Shown here: positions 9,893 through 19,245 of the stretch, piece after piece
Numbering within the stretch: the stretch's first letter is position 1
How the letters are laid out: every line of letters begins with the position of its first letter
Assembly: GCA_012520995.1 (NCBI GenBank)
Contig: JAAYNI010000049.1
Coordinates: forward strand, 1-64,000
DNA: 64,000 bases
Reading direction: 5' to 3'
From: Candidatus Rifleibacteriota bacterium
Lineage (GTDB): Bacteria; Muiribacteriota; Ozemobacteria; Ozemobacterales; Ozemobacteraceae
Notes under the pieces: model-generated
The model's database searches: none
What the model saw: only the letters and a program-made list of their open reading frames with translations
Told to the model about the DNA's origin: nothing
Position numbers and translations under genes: made by a program

Positions 9893-9919
9893 TTATACCT
9901 GCGAATAAAAGAATAAATT

Positions 9920-10582
9920 ATGCACAATAAAATTGACAACTCTTACAAACAATCCAAGTATATTTATGACGACGTGATAACCCACAGCAAATGGTGGAGC
10001 AAACTATACATGAAATTGTTTTGGGGCGGAGTTGACGACAACAAGATTGCCGAGAAACTATTATCATATATACCCAAAGACTTTTCAGGGAAGCTGCTAG
10101 ATGTCCCAGTAGGCACAGCCGTTTTTACTCACAGAAAATATAAAGAGTTAGAAAACGCAGAAATCATTTGCTTAGACTACAGCTTGGATATGCTTGAACT
10201 AGCAAAGAGAAGATTCAGAGAGAATTCAATCAACAATGTAAAAACTATTCAAGGCGATGTAGGAAAACTTCCATTTAGTGACGAAGTTTTTGATATTCTA
10301 TTATGCATGAACGGTGTTCATGTGTTCCCAGAAAAAGAAAAATCCTATGAGGAAATACATCGTGTTCTGAAAAAGGGAGGTAAACTTCTTGCGAGCTTCT
10401 ACATCAAAGGAGAATCCAAAATTTCAGACACTCTTGTAAAAATTGTATTAGCCAAAAAAGGATGGTTTAACCCGCCTTTTGAGACAGCTACGTCTTTAAA
10501 AACCAAGTTGCTTGAAAACTACGTATTGGAAAACTTTTATACAGACGGAGCAATAGCATATTTCCTCGCCACAAAAAAATAG
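9920..10582 (+). CDS. Class I SAM-dependent methyltransferase
   Basis: Motif I LLDVPVGTAVF, motif II/III pattern, Methyltransf_11-like. Confidence 0.85.
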   Translation: MHNKIDNSYKQSKYIYDDVITHSKWWSKLYMKLFWGGVDDNKIAEKLLSYIPKDFSGKLLDVPVGTAVFTHRKYKELENAEIICLDYSLDMLELAKRRFRENSINNVKTIQGDVGKLPFSDEVFDILLCMNGVHVFPEKEKSYEEIHRVLKKGGKLLASFYIKGESKISDTLVKIVLAKKGWFNPPFETATSLKTKLLENYVLENFYTDGAIAYFLATKK

Positions 10583-10651
10583 CATTCCTAACAGCTTTAC
10601 TATCCGCCGACTGTCTCGTCTCTCTTTCCAGATAATTTATTTATTTTGATA

Positions 10652-10701
10652 TTGACAAAAACCAAATCAATGTTAGAATAGTCTAAGTTAGATAAAGCTA
10701 A
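10652..10701 (+). promoter_or_regulatory. Promoter TTGACA-N16-TAGAAT overlapped by tandem TTAG-N6-CTAA palindromes (10673-10686, 10688-10701)
   Basis: TTAGAATAGTCTAA G TTAGATAAAGCTAA read directly. Confidence 0.6.
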
Positions 10702-10771
10702 TTATAGTTTGCAGTTACTAATATTTTCAAACAGATTTTTTTGGTTACAGCACAGAAAGAGAAAAAAACTT

Positions 10772-11335
10772 ATGAGCGAATGCTGTCTTAATGAATCCTT
10801 AATAATTCATTCAGCTCCCACATTGGCAGGTATCAAAACAGGAAATCTTTTCGCTGTGCCGCAAAAGTTTGATCAGAGTTTGCGAGATTCAATTACTGAG
10901 TTCAACTCAAAAGCGATAAAAAAGAATCTCCGTTTGGTGCCTATAAAAGCACAAACAGAAAGAACATTGCTCTATGTTTATCGCCCTCGCTTTCTGGACA
11001 ATGATTTCAAGTGCGAGAAATGCAGATGTTTCTTGAAGGAGTTGGGCTATCCCATCCCGGAAACCTCAGCTTGCGTAAAAGAGTACATATCAAGACTTTC
11101 TGAAAGCTCTGAGTTTCTGCATGAAATCGGCTTCTTTCTCGGTTATCCGTCTGAAGACGTGATTGCATTTATAGAACGCGGTTCCAAAGAAGCAAAGTGC
11201 AACATGGGATGGTGTATTTACTCGGATGTTTGCTGTGCAAAACGAAAAGCTGAAGCCTACAGGATTTGCAGCAAAATATATTATGAAAATTGGCGTAATG
11301 GGAAAAGTATAGACAATTTAATTGTTACTACATAA
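10772..11335 (+). CDS. DUF3793 family protein
   Basis: HSAPTLAGIKTGNLF...LVYRP-like segment and C-rich centre; adjacent flavodoxin is typical. Confidence 0.8.
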   Translation: MSECCLNESLIIHSAPTLAGIKTGNLFAVPQKFDQSLRDSITEFNSKAIKKNLRLVPIKAQTERTLLYVYRPRFLDNDFKCEKCRCFLKELGYPIPETSACVKEYISRLSESSEFLHEIGFFLGYPSEDVIAFIERGSKEAKCNMGWCIYSDVCCAKRKAEAYRICSKIYYENWRNGKSIDNLIVTT

Positions 11336-11354
11336 ACAACTTGGAGGTTTAATC

Positions 11355-11777
11355 GTGGGAAAAATAGCAGTTATTTATTGGAGCGGCACAGGCAACACCG
11401 AAAAAATGGCTTTTGCAGTAGCTGAGGGAGCTAAAGGCAAAGGCGGAGAGGTTGATATCTTTGAAGCCGCCGGTTTCAATGCATCACTTATGCCTGCATA
11501 TGAAGCATTTGCATTAGGCTGCCCCTCAATGGGTGCAGAAGTATTGGAAGAAAGCGAATTTCAGCCTATGTACGATTCAATAAAAAATGATCTTTCAGAC
11601 AAGAAAGTCGTTCTGTTCGGTTCATATGGCTGGGGCGACGGCGAATGGATGAGAAACTGGGAAGAAGAAGTCCGCTCGCTTGGAGCCAATCTCTTAAGCG
11701 AAGGTCTGATTATAAACGAAGAACCTGACAATGAAGGACTTGCATCATGTAAAGCTCTAGGAGAAAGCCTCCTTTAA
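11355..11777 (+). CDS. Flavodoxin
   Basis: YWSGTGNTEKMA FMN loop; GTG start with GGAGG upstream. Confidence 0.9.
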   Translation: MGKIAVIYWSGTGNTEKMAFAVAEGAKGKGGEVDIFEAAGFNASLMPAYEAFALGCPSMGAEVLEESEFQPMYDSIKNDLSDKKVVLFGSYGWGDGEWMRNWEEEVRSLGANLLSEGLIINEEPDNEGLASCKALGESLL

Positions 11778-11813
11778 TATATCCATAATCAGTTTTACTT
11801 TTAAAAGTTTAGC

Positions 11814-11855
11814 AATACAGCCGTTATGCTAAGCATAACGGCTGTATTTTTTTAC
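11814..11855 (+). terminator. Intrinsic terminator
   Basis: AATACAGCCGTTATGCT-A-AGCATAACGGCTGTATT plus T-tract. Confidence 0.85.
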
Positions 11856-12112
11856 ATAATCCACTTTCGATTTATATTGTGTCTAGCAAGCAAAAATAAT
11901 GCTGCAGAAAAAAACAGCAACATACCGAAAGACAAAACCGGATAAAGAATATTCACTCCTGTAATAGCACCTCTAAGCATATCTGCTCCATAAGTGAGCG
12001 GCAAAAAATAGGAAATCGGCCGCAAAAACACAGGCAAATCCGCAACAGGTATGAATAATCCGCATAGAAACAGCATCGGAAAGCGAAAGAAGTTTGACAA
12101 AGTTTGTGCTTC
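11852..12112 (-). pseudogene. ABC-2 type permease, C-terminal fragment
   Basis: AQTLSNFFRFPMLFLCGLFIPVADLPVFLRPISYFLPLTYGADMLRGAI; homology stops at the repeat junction. Confidence 0.7.
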
Positions 12113-12140
12113 AAATTTAACTCGTCACCCGCCACTCGTC

Positions 12141-12228
12141 ACGGTGCGATCTTAGCAGCTGCCAACAATGATTCGTTGTAAATCAAGATGTCTGGAAAAA
12201 GGAATTTTTAGCTGCAACACAGCATTAA
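12141..12228 (-). repeat. Degenerate copy of the CTAGTGC/GCACTAG MITE-like element
   Basis: GGTGCGATCTTAGCAG...TTTTTAGCTGCAACACAGCATTA resembles 24102-24189. Confidence 0.5.
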
Positions 12229-12398
12229 CCACTGCTCTAGTCGGTCCTTCTGGCAGCGGAAAAACAACTCTCTGCAAACTGCTTGCCAGATTCTGGGATG
12301 TACAAAAAGGCGCTCATCACGAACTTCTGAAACAAGACGGTATTTACAGCCGATTTGTCAACGCCAGACGGCAAGCCATCAGTTGGAAAATCTCCTAA
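12226..12398 (+). pseudogene. ABC exporter ATPase fragment: Walker A joined directly to the extreme C-terminus
   Basis: [27 protein letters not shown] then [28 protein letters not shown]-loop, signature and Walker B missing. Confidence 0.75.
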
Positions 12399-12444
12399 TG
12401 CTTTGTTTCAGCTGAAGACTTTTGAAAGAGGAGAATTTATTAGC

Positions 12445-12478
12445 AGAACAGCCGCTATGCAAGCATAACGGCTGTTCT
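12445..12478. terminator. Hairpin terminator, same family as 11814
   Basis: AGAACAGCCGCTATGC-AA-GCATAACGGCTGTTCT. Confidence 0.6.
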
Positions 12479-12570
12479 CATTAGCATCGACATAAAGTCA
12501 GTGTATTTCTGTTTCAGCGGTTAAAAAAGGTTTTGGTTCTTGAGTTTTCCTGCGGTTTTTGTCCTCGCTA

Positions 12571-12596
12571 CCCCCGACGCCCTACCCTCTACTCCC
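12571..12596 (-). other. Putative G-quadruplex motif (minus strand)
   Basis: CCCCCGACGCCCTACCCTCTACTCCC. Confidence 0.6.
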
Positions 12597-12606
12597 TGAT
12601 TTTTCG

Positions 12607-13677
12607 TTATCTGAAAAATAGAGTCATACCGAAAACAACCCTATAGTTTGTTCCATATCTCTGGTCGTTTGTAATTGTTACAGGAACAGCCAGATCGCAT
12701 GAAAAGTTCTCGGTTGGAGTATAGCGCAAGCCAGGTACAATGTCGACTTTGATTCCTTCTGCACCCCAGTCTTCGCCGACCAGTTCAGCCATGACGCTTA
12801 CGCCTTCCGTATGAGGATATTCTATACCGATGTTGTAGAAGAATTTATCGGCAAGACCGTTAGGATAAAAAGCTGTATTAGGATCACCTGTCATAGTGTA
12901 CCCTAAGTTCAGATGAGCTATTATCTTCTCAAAGTTTTTGCTGAAAGCTGTAAATACCGTGAAATCTGTTTCACCCGTTCCAAGTCCTTTGTCATCACTT
13001 CCTGTAGGGAACTTGAAATCAACACCGACCGCACCGCGCATCTGAAACTCCGGATTGTCGAAAACTCTGTATTTAAAGCCTAAGTTGCTGTCACCTAAGC
13101 CTGATTCAGAAACGTCATTTGCCCAAAGAATTCTGGATCTTACGGTATAATCCACAACAGGCAATTTAAAAACGACTTCCAAATCGTCTGTTACTGCATA
13201 GTTGAAGAAAATCGGCAAAGTAAGCATATCGCCGCTTTCATTGTTTGAAAGCTGTCTGTCATATACTCGATCAATATCAAACCAGTTAGCATGGAAACCA
13301 AGTTTGAAAGAAGTTTCATTGCTAACGTCAGCACTAACAGTGTGAATAAGCCCAGTATAACCGTCAAGAGTGGCTCCCAAGACTCTCGGCACAGCATCGT
13401 TAACAGGTGAACTGAGGATATCCTCCGAGTAAAGCGGAGGCAAAGTGGTATTTGAAATAGTTGGCAAGGTGTTAACCGGAGGCAATCTGACTGTCTGAGT
13501 AGGATAAGCGCTCATACTCGGACTCATTCTCATAGGCTGAGCCGTCTGGCTTTGATATTGATTGTATCCGCCCGTTATTGGCGGAAGTGTTCCTCTGGCT
13601 TGAGCTCCTTGCGCATAAGCTACATTCAAGCATGCAGCAAAAAGCAAAATTAGCAGAATAAATCTAGCTTTTTTCAT
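12607..13677 (-). CDS. Outer-membrane beta-barrel-like protein with signal peptide
   Basis: 356 aa; alternating aromatic/polar strands; terminal ...VVFGMTLFFR. Confidence 0.65.
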   Translation of the reverse strand: MKKARFILLILLFAACLNVAYAQGAQARGTLPPITGGYNQYQSQTAQPMRMSPSMSAYPTQTVRLPPVNTLPTISNTTLPPLYSEDILSSPVNDAVPRVLGATLDGYTGLIHTVSADVSNETSFKLGFHANWFDIDRVYDRQLSNNESGDMLTLPIFFNYAVTDDLEVVFKLPVVDYTVRSRILWANDVSESGLGDSNLGFKYRVFDNPEFQMRGAVGVDFKFPTGSDDKGLGTGETDFTVFTAFSKNFEKIIAHLNLGYTMTGDPNTAFYPNGLADKFFYNIGIEYPHTEGVSVMAELVGEDWGAEGIKVDIVPGLRYTPTENFSCDLAVPVTITNDQRYGTNYRVVFGMTLFFR

Positions 13678-13775
13678 TCTATCGACTCCAATCGATGCTA
13701 ATTGAACTAGAGTGTCATAAAGCTGACACCTCTGTCATTCGGAGTAATCGGCAGAATAAAATATTTAGTTTATGA

Positions 13776-16373
13776 TTAGGAAAAACTAAAGAAAAGAGAA
13801 TCTTTACGTAAGCCCAGGCTCACTCTCGCAGACTTTTTCTTGAGCTTGCCAAAGAGAATTTCATCTGCAAGCTTTTCGTTAATTTCCGTTTGTATAAGCC
13901 TGCTGAGAGGTCTGGCTCCGAATCTTGGCTCATAGCCCTTTTCAGCCAACCAAGTTACAGCTGCCGGGGAAACTGAGAATGCAATATTTCTTTCTTTAAG
14001 CTTATCTTCGAGTTCCGCGAGGAACTTGCGAACTATATTCTCAACCGACTCGCGTTTGAGAGTATCAAATGTCAAAATTCCGTCAAGTCTGTTTCTGAAC
14101 TCTGGAGAAAATAGCTTTTTTAAAGCTTCCTCGCCCTTCCATCTGACACTGTCGTCATTAGCGGCAAAACCTAAAGGGGGTTTCTCCATCTCGCGTGCTC
14201 CAGCATTGGAAGTCATAATAAGTATGACATTATGGAAGTCGGCTTTTTTGCCCATGTTGTCAGTCAAAATTGCGTAATCCATAATTTGAAGCAATATATT
14301 GAAGATATCCGGATGAGCTTTTTCTATTTCATCAAGCAAAAGCACTGAATAAGGGTGTTTTCTTACAGAATCCGTAAGAGAACCGCCTTGCTCATAACCC
14401 ACATATCCCGGAGGCGCCCCTATAAATCGTGAAACTGCATGTTTTTCCATGTATTCACTCATGTCAAAACGCAAAAAGGAATAACCCATGGCATAGGCCA
14501 TCTGCTTGGCCAATTCTGTTTTGCCCACACCTGTAGGACCTGTAAATAGAAATGAACCCGTAGGTTTATCCGCTCTTCTCAAACCTGCAGCTGAGATTTT
14601 AACGGTCTGAACCAACTTTTCGACAGCCTCATCCTGACCGAAGATTTTGCTTTTAAGATTCTCCTCAAGACTTTTCAACTTCTGCGCTTCATCTTTGGAA
14701 ACCTGTGTCAAAGGCACTCTTGCAACTTTTGCGACAACTTTCTCCACATGTTCGCGCTTAATCTTTTCCCAACGTTTTTCAGCTGCAGCCCCTACCTCAT
14801 CCATAATATCTATAGCTTTGTCAGGAAAGCTGCCTTCATTTATATACTTGGCTGAAAGCTCTACTATGGCATCAAGAGCCTCGGGAGAATATTTAGCCTT
14901 GTGATGCTTTCCATAGGCTTCATGCAAACCATCTAGAATTCGGCGTGTTTCTTCTGAAGCAGGTTCCTGAAGTTCAATTTTTTGGAAGCGTCTTGCCAAA
15001 CCTCTGTCTTTTTCGAATTGCTTGTATTCTTCATAAGTAGTGGTGCCTATACAGCGGACTTTGCCCTCACTTATAACAGGCTTGAGCAAATTTGCAGCAT
15101 CAACACTTGAAGAGTTGCCAGAACCTGCCCCTATTATGGTGTGTATTTCATCGATAAAAAGTATTGCATCAGGGATTTCTTGAATTTTATGTAAAACCGC
15201 CTTCATTCGGGCTTCAAAATCGCCTCTGAACTGGGTGCCAGCCAGCAAACTGCCCACATCCAAGGAATATATAACAGCATTCTCCATATGTTTAGGTGCT
15301 TTTTTAGCTTCTATAAGTTGAGCTATGCCTTCAACTATGGCTGTTTTACCTGTACCTGGCTCTCCTACAAAGACCACATTATGCTTTTTACGTCTCTTTA
15401 AAGCCAAGAAGGCTAGTTCCAATTCTCTTTCTCTGCCAATTAAAGGATCCAATATGCCTTTTTGAGCTTTTTCGTTCAAATTTTCCGTAAAAGCGCCAAG
15501 AGGGTCTCTAAGAGCTTCATTCATCCCAGGTCTTTCCGGATCTTGAAAGAAAAGGGGTATATCTCCTGAATCAGGCATATCTGCTGAATTAGGCGGAAAT
15601 GGCATTCCAGGAAGCCCCGGTATATTTGGCAACCCTGGTATTCCAGGCATTCCAGGCAGAAGAAAGGCACCGTGAAAGACGAATGGCGACTTTTTCCCAG
15701 AATCATTATCAGAATGAAGGTTATTATCATTGTACAGACTTTTCAATTCTTCATCACTGAACATTTCAAGAACTGTTCCAAGTTTATGTTCCAACTCATC
15801 ATTATGAGGTTTAGACTTTGTCTTGGGAGTTTTAGCCGGAGTTTTTTTAGTCTTTCCCTTTGACTGCTTATTGGAATCCTTCAAGTATTTTAATGACTCT
15901 GAACGGCGTTCTTCATCAAAGTCTGCAAGAAGAACATTGCTGCCGCCTCCATCTATGATTCCTCTGATTTTTTCAAGAAGCGGAACAACATGCTCGGGCT
16001 CCATTCCGTTCTTTCGCAACAAATAGTTTGTATAGAGCCTTTCATCTTTGCACATTTCATAAAGCAAAGTGAGATATGTGTAGGCGTAATCTCCATCGTC
16101 ATCGGCTGGCGATAAAAATATTTTTTTCATCAGAGAAGTTATTTCAAAAGTGCCGCCGCTCTCTTTCAGAATTGGATAGCCATCCTCAAAATAGTCCTGC
16201 AAATCATCCAGCAACTGCTCTGTGTTTATACCTATTTTATCAAAAAATGCTCTTACCGGCCCCTCATTCATAAGCTTAAAAAGCAGATGCTCTGTACTTA
16301 CGAAAGCGTGACCATAAGAAGTCGCCACCTCTGTAGCTTCCAGAATCAAATACTGAAGCAGTCGGTTATTCAT
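13776..16373 (-). CDS. clpA: ATP-dependent Clp protease ATP-binding subunit ClpA
   Basis: Clp N domain, two AAA+ modules (GEPGTGKTAIVEG, GPTGVGKTELAKQ); start MNNRLLQ at 16373. Confidence 0.95.
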   Translation of the reverse strand: MNNRLLQYLILEATEVATSYGHAFVSTEHLLFKLMNEGPVRAFFDKIGINTEQLLDDLQDYFEDGYPILKESGGTFEITSLMKKIFLSPADDDGDYAYTYLTLLYEMCKDERLYTNYLLRKNGMEPEHVVPLLEKIRGIIDGGGSNVLLADFDEERRSESLKYLKDSNKQSKGKTKKTPAKTPKTKSKPHNDELEHKLGTVLEMFSDEELKSLYNDNNLHSDNDSGKKSPFVFHGAFLLPGMPGIPGLPNIPGLPGMPFPPNSADMPDSGDIPLFFQDPERPGMNEALRDPLGAFTENLNEKAQKGILDPLIGRERELELAFLALKRRKKHNVVFVGEPGTGKTAIVEGIAQLIEAKKAPKHMENAVIYSLDVGSLLAGTQFRGDFEARMKAVLHKIQEIPDAILFIDEIHTIIGAGSGNSSSVDAANLLKPVISEGKVRCIGTTTYEEYKQFEKDRGLARRFQKIELQEPASEETRRILDGLHEAYGKHHKAKYSPEALDAIVELSAKYINEGSFPDKAIDIMDEVGAAAEKRWEKIKREHVEKVVAKVARVPLTQVSKDEAQKLKSLEENLKSKIFGQDEAVEKLVQTVKISAAGLRRADKPTGSFLFTGPTGVGKTELAKQMAYAMGYSFLRFDMSEYMEKHAVSRFIGAPPGYVGYEQGGSLTDSVRKHPYSVLLLDEIEKAHPDIFNILLQIMDYAILTDNMGKKADFHNVILIMTSNAGAREMEKPPLGFAANDDSVRWKGEEALKKLFSPEFRNRLDGILTFDTLKRESVENIVRKFLAELEDKLKERNIAFSVSPAAVTWLAEKGYEPRFGARPLSRLIQTEINEKLADEILFGKLKKKSARVSLGLRKDSLFFSFS

Positions 16374-16695
16374 TAGAGGTCTCCAAGGTGATTTTAAGAG
16401 GAATCTTCTTGTTTTTTGCAGCTTCCTCAGCCAAACGGTGCTTGGTATCCGCCAGTTCAAAGTAATTCTCGTAAAGCACAAATTTGACGCCAGTTCCAGC
16501 TCCTTTTAAAAAGGCTGCCGCTTCAGTTCCTTCAAATCCGAAATGGTCGCATAAGAGATCATACAAAAACAGAATTTGATCAGGGTTCTTTTCTGGGTGA
16601 GCTACGACAGAAAATTTCCGAGGAAATGGAATCTGCTGTTTTTGTCCGCGCTTGGGAGCAGTTTTTTTCGAATCTGAAACTTTGGATTTAGGCAT
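16366..16695 (-). CDS. clpS: ClpS adaptor
   Basis: 109 aa; position overlapping clpA and adaptor-like C-terminal half. Confidence 0.75.
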   Translation of the reverse strand: MPKSKVSDSKKTAPKRGQKQQIPFPRKFSVVAHPEKNPDQILFLYDLLCDHFGFEGTEAAAFLKGAGTGVKFVLYENYFELADTKHRLAEEAAKNKKIPLKITLETSNE

Positions 16696-16819
16696 CTGAG
16701 AGATACTCCTTGTCGCCCAAAAGACAGGGAAAAATTATAACTTGGGCACAAATTTCGTCAGGAATGATTATGACATATTCAGCAAGCTAATTCAAGACCT
16801 ACTAAAAGAACAGGCATCA

Positions 16820-16913
16820 CTCTAGTGCTTTGTTGCAGCTAATACTTCTCTGCTTGATGACAAGCAAGACAACAAATTATTCATGGTTATTTGATGCAAC
16901 AATCGCACTAGAG
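16820..16913 (+). mobile_element. MITE-like element, 94 bp, with terminal inverted repeats CTCTAGTGC...GCACTAGAG
   Basis: CTCTAGTGCTTTGTTGCA...TGCAACAATCGCACTAGAG; close copy at 36725-36820. Confidence 0.65.
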
Positions 16914-16939
16914 GGAGTAGGGCGTAGGGGGGTAGAGGG
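16913..16939 (+). other. Putative G-quadruplex motif
   Basis: GGGAGTAGGGCGTAGGGGGGTAGAGGG. Confidence 0.65.
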
Positions 16940-17069
16940 TAGTGAAATACTTTTCAACTCGCATTACAGCCAACGACTGCTTTAAGATATTATTAAATGG
17001 TTAAAACTTTAAGATAAAAAAACAGAGAACCAAAGCATAAAATAAATTCTTCTTCTCCAAGAGAAAGAT

Positions 17070-18080
17070 TTAATTACAACAGTTCAGCACTTCAGCAATT
17101 TGCTTTGCAATAAGCTGCAACACATCTACCACCACAGAATTTCCGAGCTGTTTATAAGCTTGATTGTCACTTGGATGTAATTTGTAGCTGTCCGGAAATC
17201 CCATAAGCCTTGCACATTCACGAGGATGAAGCTTTCTGGTTTTGCCATCTATCAGGTAACCGCCTGTTTTAGAAAAAACGCCTCCGCCATAGGCCGAGAG
17301 GGTTACAGCAATACCTTTCGGCGAATAAATTCTTTCGCCTTGCCCGCCCTTACCTACCGTTCCCACGCGTATTGTTGAGCGGGAATTGCGAGTCACTGAA
17401 GCCTTATCATTTAACACTAGGTCATCTCGTTCAACAATGAGGCTTTTCACCTCATCGTTTGGCAATAAAAAATCTTCCAAGTATCTGTTTAATTCAAAGG
17501 GTTCAGGAAAAGAAAAGGTTCCTATTTTAAGATCTTTGCTAAAGCAGACCATATATATGCGTTCCCTTTTCTGTGGAATGCCGTAATTCAGAGAACTTAG
17601 CACAGCGCTGTCGAAGCTGTATTCTAATTCAATAAATGTATTTTTTACAATTTCCAATGTATTGCCATTATCGTGAGCAGCGAAGTTTTTAACATTTTCT
17701 AAAAAAACGACAGAAGGCCTTTTTTCTTTTACAATTCTTGCCACATCAAAGAACAGGGTACCTCTGCTGTCATCAAAACCTTTCTGTTTACCGCTGATTG
17801 AAAAGGCTTGGCAGGGAAAGCCGGCACATAAAATATCGTGGACGGGAATATCTTTTTCATCTACTTGAGTTATATCGCCATCAGGCATATCGCCAAAATT
17901 TATGCGGTATGTTTGCTGAGCATGCCTATCCCATTCGCTGGAGTAAACGCATTTTGCTCCGAAAGATTCGAGCGCAAGCCTGAATCCGCCCATCCCGGCA
18001 AATAAATCTATAAAGGTATATCCTCTTAATGTTTTGTCTTTTATTTCAATCATGTTTTCTTCTAACTTTTTCAGATTCAA
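17070..18080 (-). CDS. DNA (cytosine-5-)-methyltransferase
   Basis: DLFAGMGGFRLAL, GFPCQAFS, ENVKNF, RECARLMGFPDSY motifs. Confidence 0.95.
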   Translation of the reverse strand: MNLKKLEENMIEIKDKTLRGYTFIDLFAGMGGFRLALESFGAKCVYSSEWDRHAQQTYRINFGDMPDGDITQVDEKDIPVHDILCAGFPCQAFSISGKQKGFDDSRGTLFFDVARIVKEKRPSVVFLENVKNFAAHDNGNTLEIVKNTFIELEYSFDSAVLSSLNYGIPQKRERIYMVCFSKDLKIGTFSFPEPFELNRYLEDFLLPNDEVKSLIVERDDLVLNDKASVTRNSRSTIRVGTVGKGGQGERIYSPKGIAVTLSAYGGGVFSKTGGYLIDGKTRKLHPRECARLMGFPDSYKLHPSDNQAYKQLGNSVVVDVLQLIAKQIAEVLNCCN

Positions 18081-18210
18081 GTGCTTTAATTTTTACACTC
18101 TGCATTTTACAATTTATACTACTTTAAAATTTATACTTTATTTTTAAATTTCTCGACCTTTGCTATCAGATTAAAATCCTTATATAAGAAACTTGAGAGG
18201 AGATAGTGAA

Positions 18211-18573
18211 ATGGAGCTTATACTTGAAGAAGAATCTATATCAGCCAATAGCATGAAGAATTGCCATAAAATCATGCTGGATATTTTCGGTGACGATGTC
18301 AGACTTGTTAAATATTGGGGTCCAGTCCAAATGAACGTATTTTATCTGGAATATCATTACTCTCCCTGTGATTACAAAATAATACTGGAATGTGAACGCG
18401 GATTCATTGTTATAAAAGTGCAAAATACTGATGGAGATGTTTTCCGCCCATCAATGCTATTCCCTGAAGCAAAACATTTTCATTATGCTGCCGTTGAAAA
18501 AGATGTTTTGCAGCTGACAGAATTAACCCGCAAAGCCATAAAAGAAAATCTGATTATTTTCGAACCGGCTTGA
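18211..18573 (+). CDS. Hypothetical protein
   Basis: ORF with GAGAGGAGAT upstream of ATG 18211. Confidence 0.65.
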   Translation: MELILEEESISANSMKNCHKIMLDIFGDDVRLVKYWGPVQMNVFYLEYHYSPCDYKIILECERGFIVIKVQNTDGDVFRPSMLFPEAKHFHYAAVEKDVLQLTELTRKAIKENLIIFEPA

Positions 18574-18612
18574 ACAACGAAATACAAAGAATCTAGGACA
18601 AGTAAAGACTTT

Positions 18613-19245
18613 TTGAAATTAGAAAAAATCTATCAAATATTATTTAAAAAGTATGGCGATCTTCACTGGTGGCCTGCAGACACCCCTTTTGAAGTCATCA
18701 TCGGAGCGATTCTCACGCAAAACACCGCCTGGACGAATGTAGAAAAGGCTCTTGAACGTTTTGAGGGAAATTTGTCGCCAGAACGCGTTTTGAACATGCC
18801 CTTGGAAGAACTTCAAGAAATAATCCGTCCGTCAGGCTTTTACAAACAAAAATCTCAATATCTCAAAGCCGTAACCGAATGGTTTGCCGGCTATGACTGT
18901 GAGATAAATGAGATAAAAAGCCGCCCGCTAACAGATATACGTTCAGAGCTTTTAAAAGTAAAAGGCATCGGCAATGAAACAGCTGATTCTATTATCCTCT
19001 ACGCTCTAGAGTTGCCAAGTTTCGTCATAGACGCTTATACCATGCGCCTATTCAAACGCATTCCAGTAGATGCGGGAACAACTTACATGGAAGCCAAAAA
19101 CTTCTGCGAAAGAGAACTGCCTCGCGATGCACAACTCTACAAAAATTTTCACGCCCTGATTGTTCAAAACGCCAAGGAGCATTGCAGGAAGAAAGCTCTC
19201 TGCACAGCTTGCCCGTTAGAGCAAGTTTGCCAAAAGCTTTTCTAA
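18613..19245 (+). CDS. Endonuclease III-like DNA glycosylase with FeS cluster
   Basis: HhH LLKVKGIGNETADSIILYAL, C-terminal C-x6-C-x2-C-x5-C. Confidence 0.9.
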   Translation: MKLEKIYQILFKKYGDLHWWPADTPFEVIIGAILTQNTAWTNVEKALERFEGNLSPERVLNMPLEELQEIIRPSGFYKQKSQYLKAVTEWFAGYDCEINEIKSRPLTDIRSELLKVKGIGNETADSIILYALELPSFVIDAYTMRLFKRIPVDAGTTYMEAKNFCERELPRDAQLYKNFHALIVQNAKEHCRKKALCTACPLEQVCQKLF

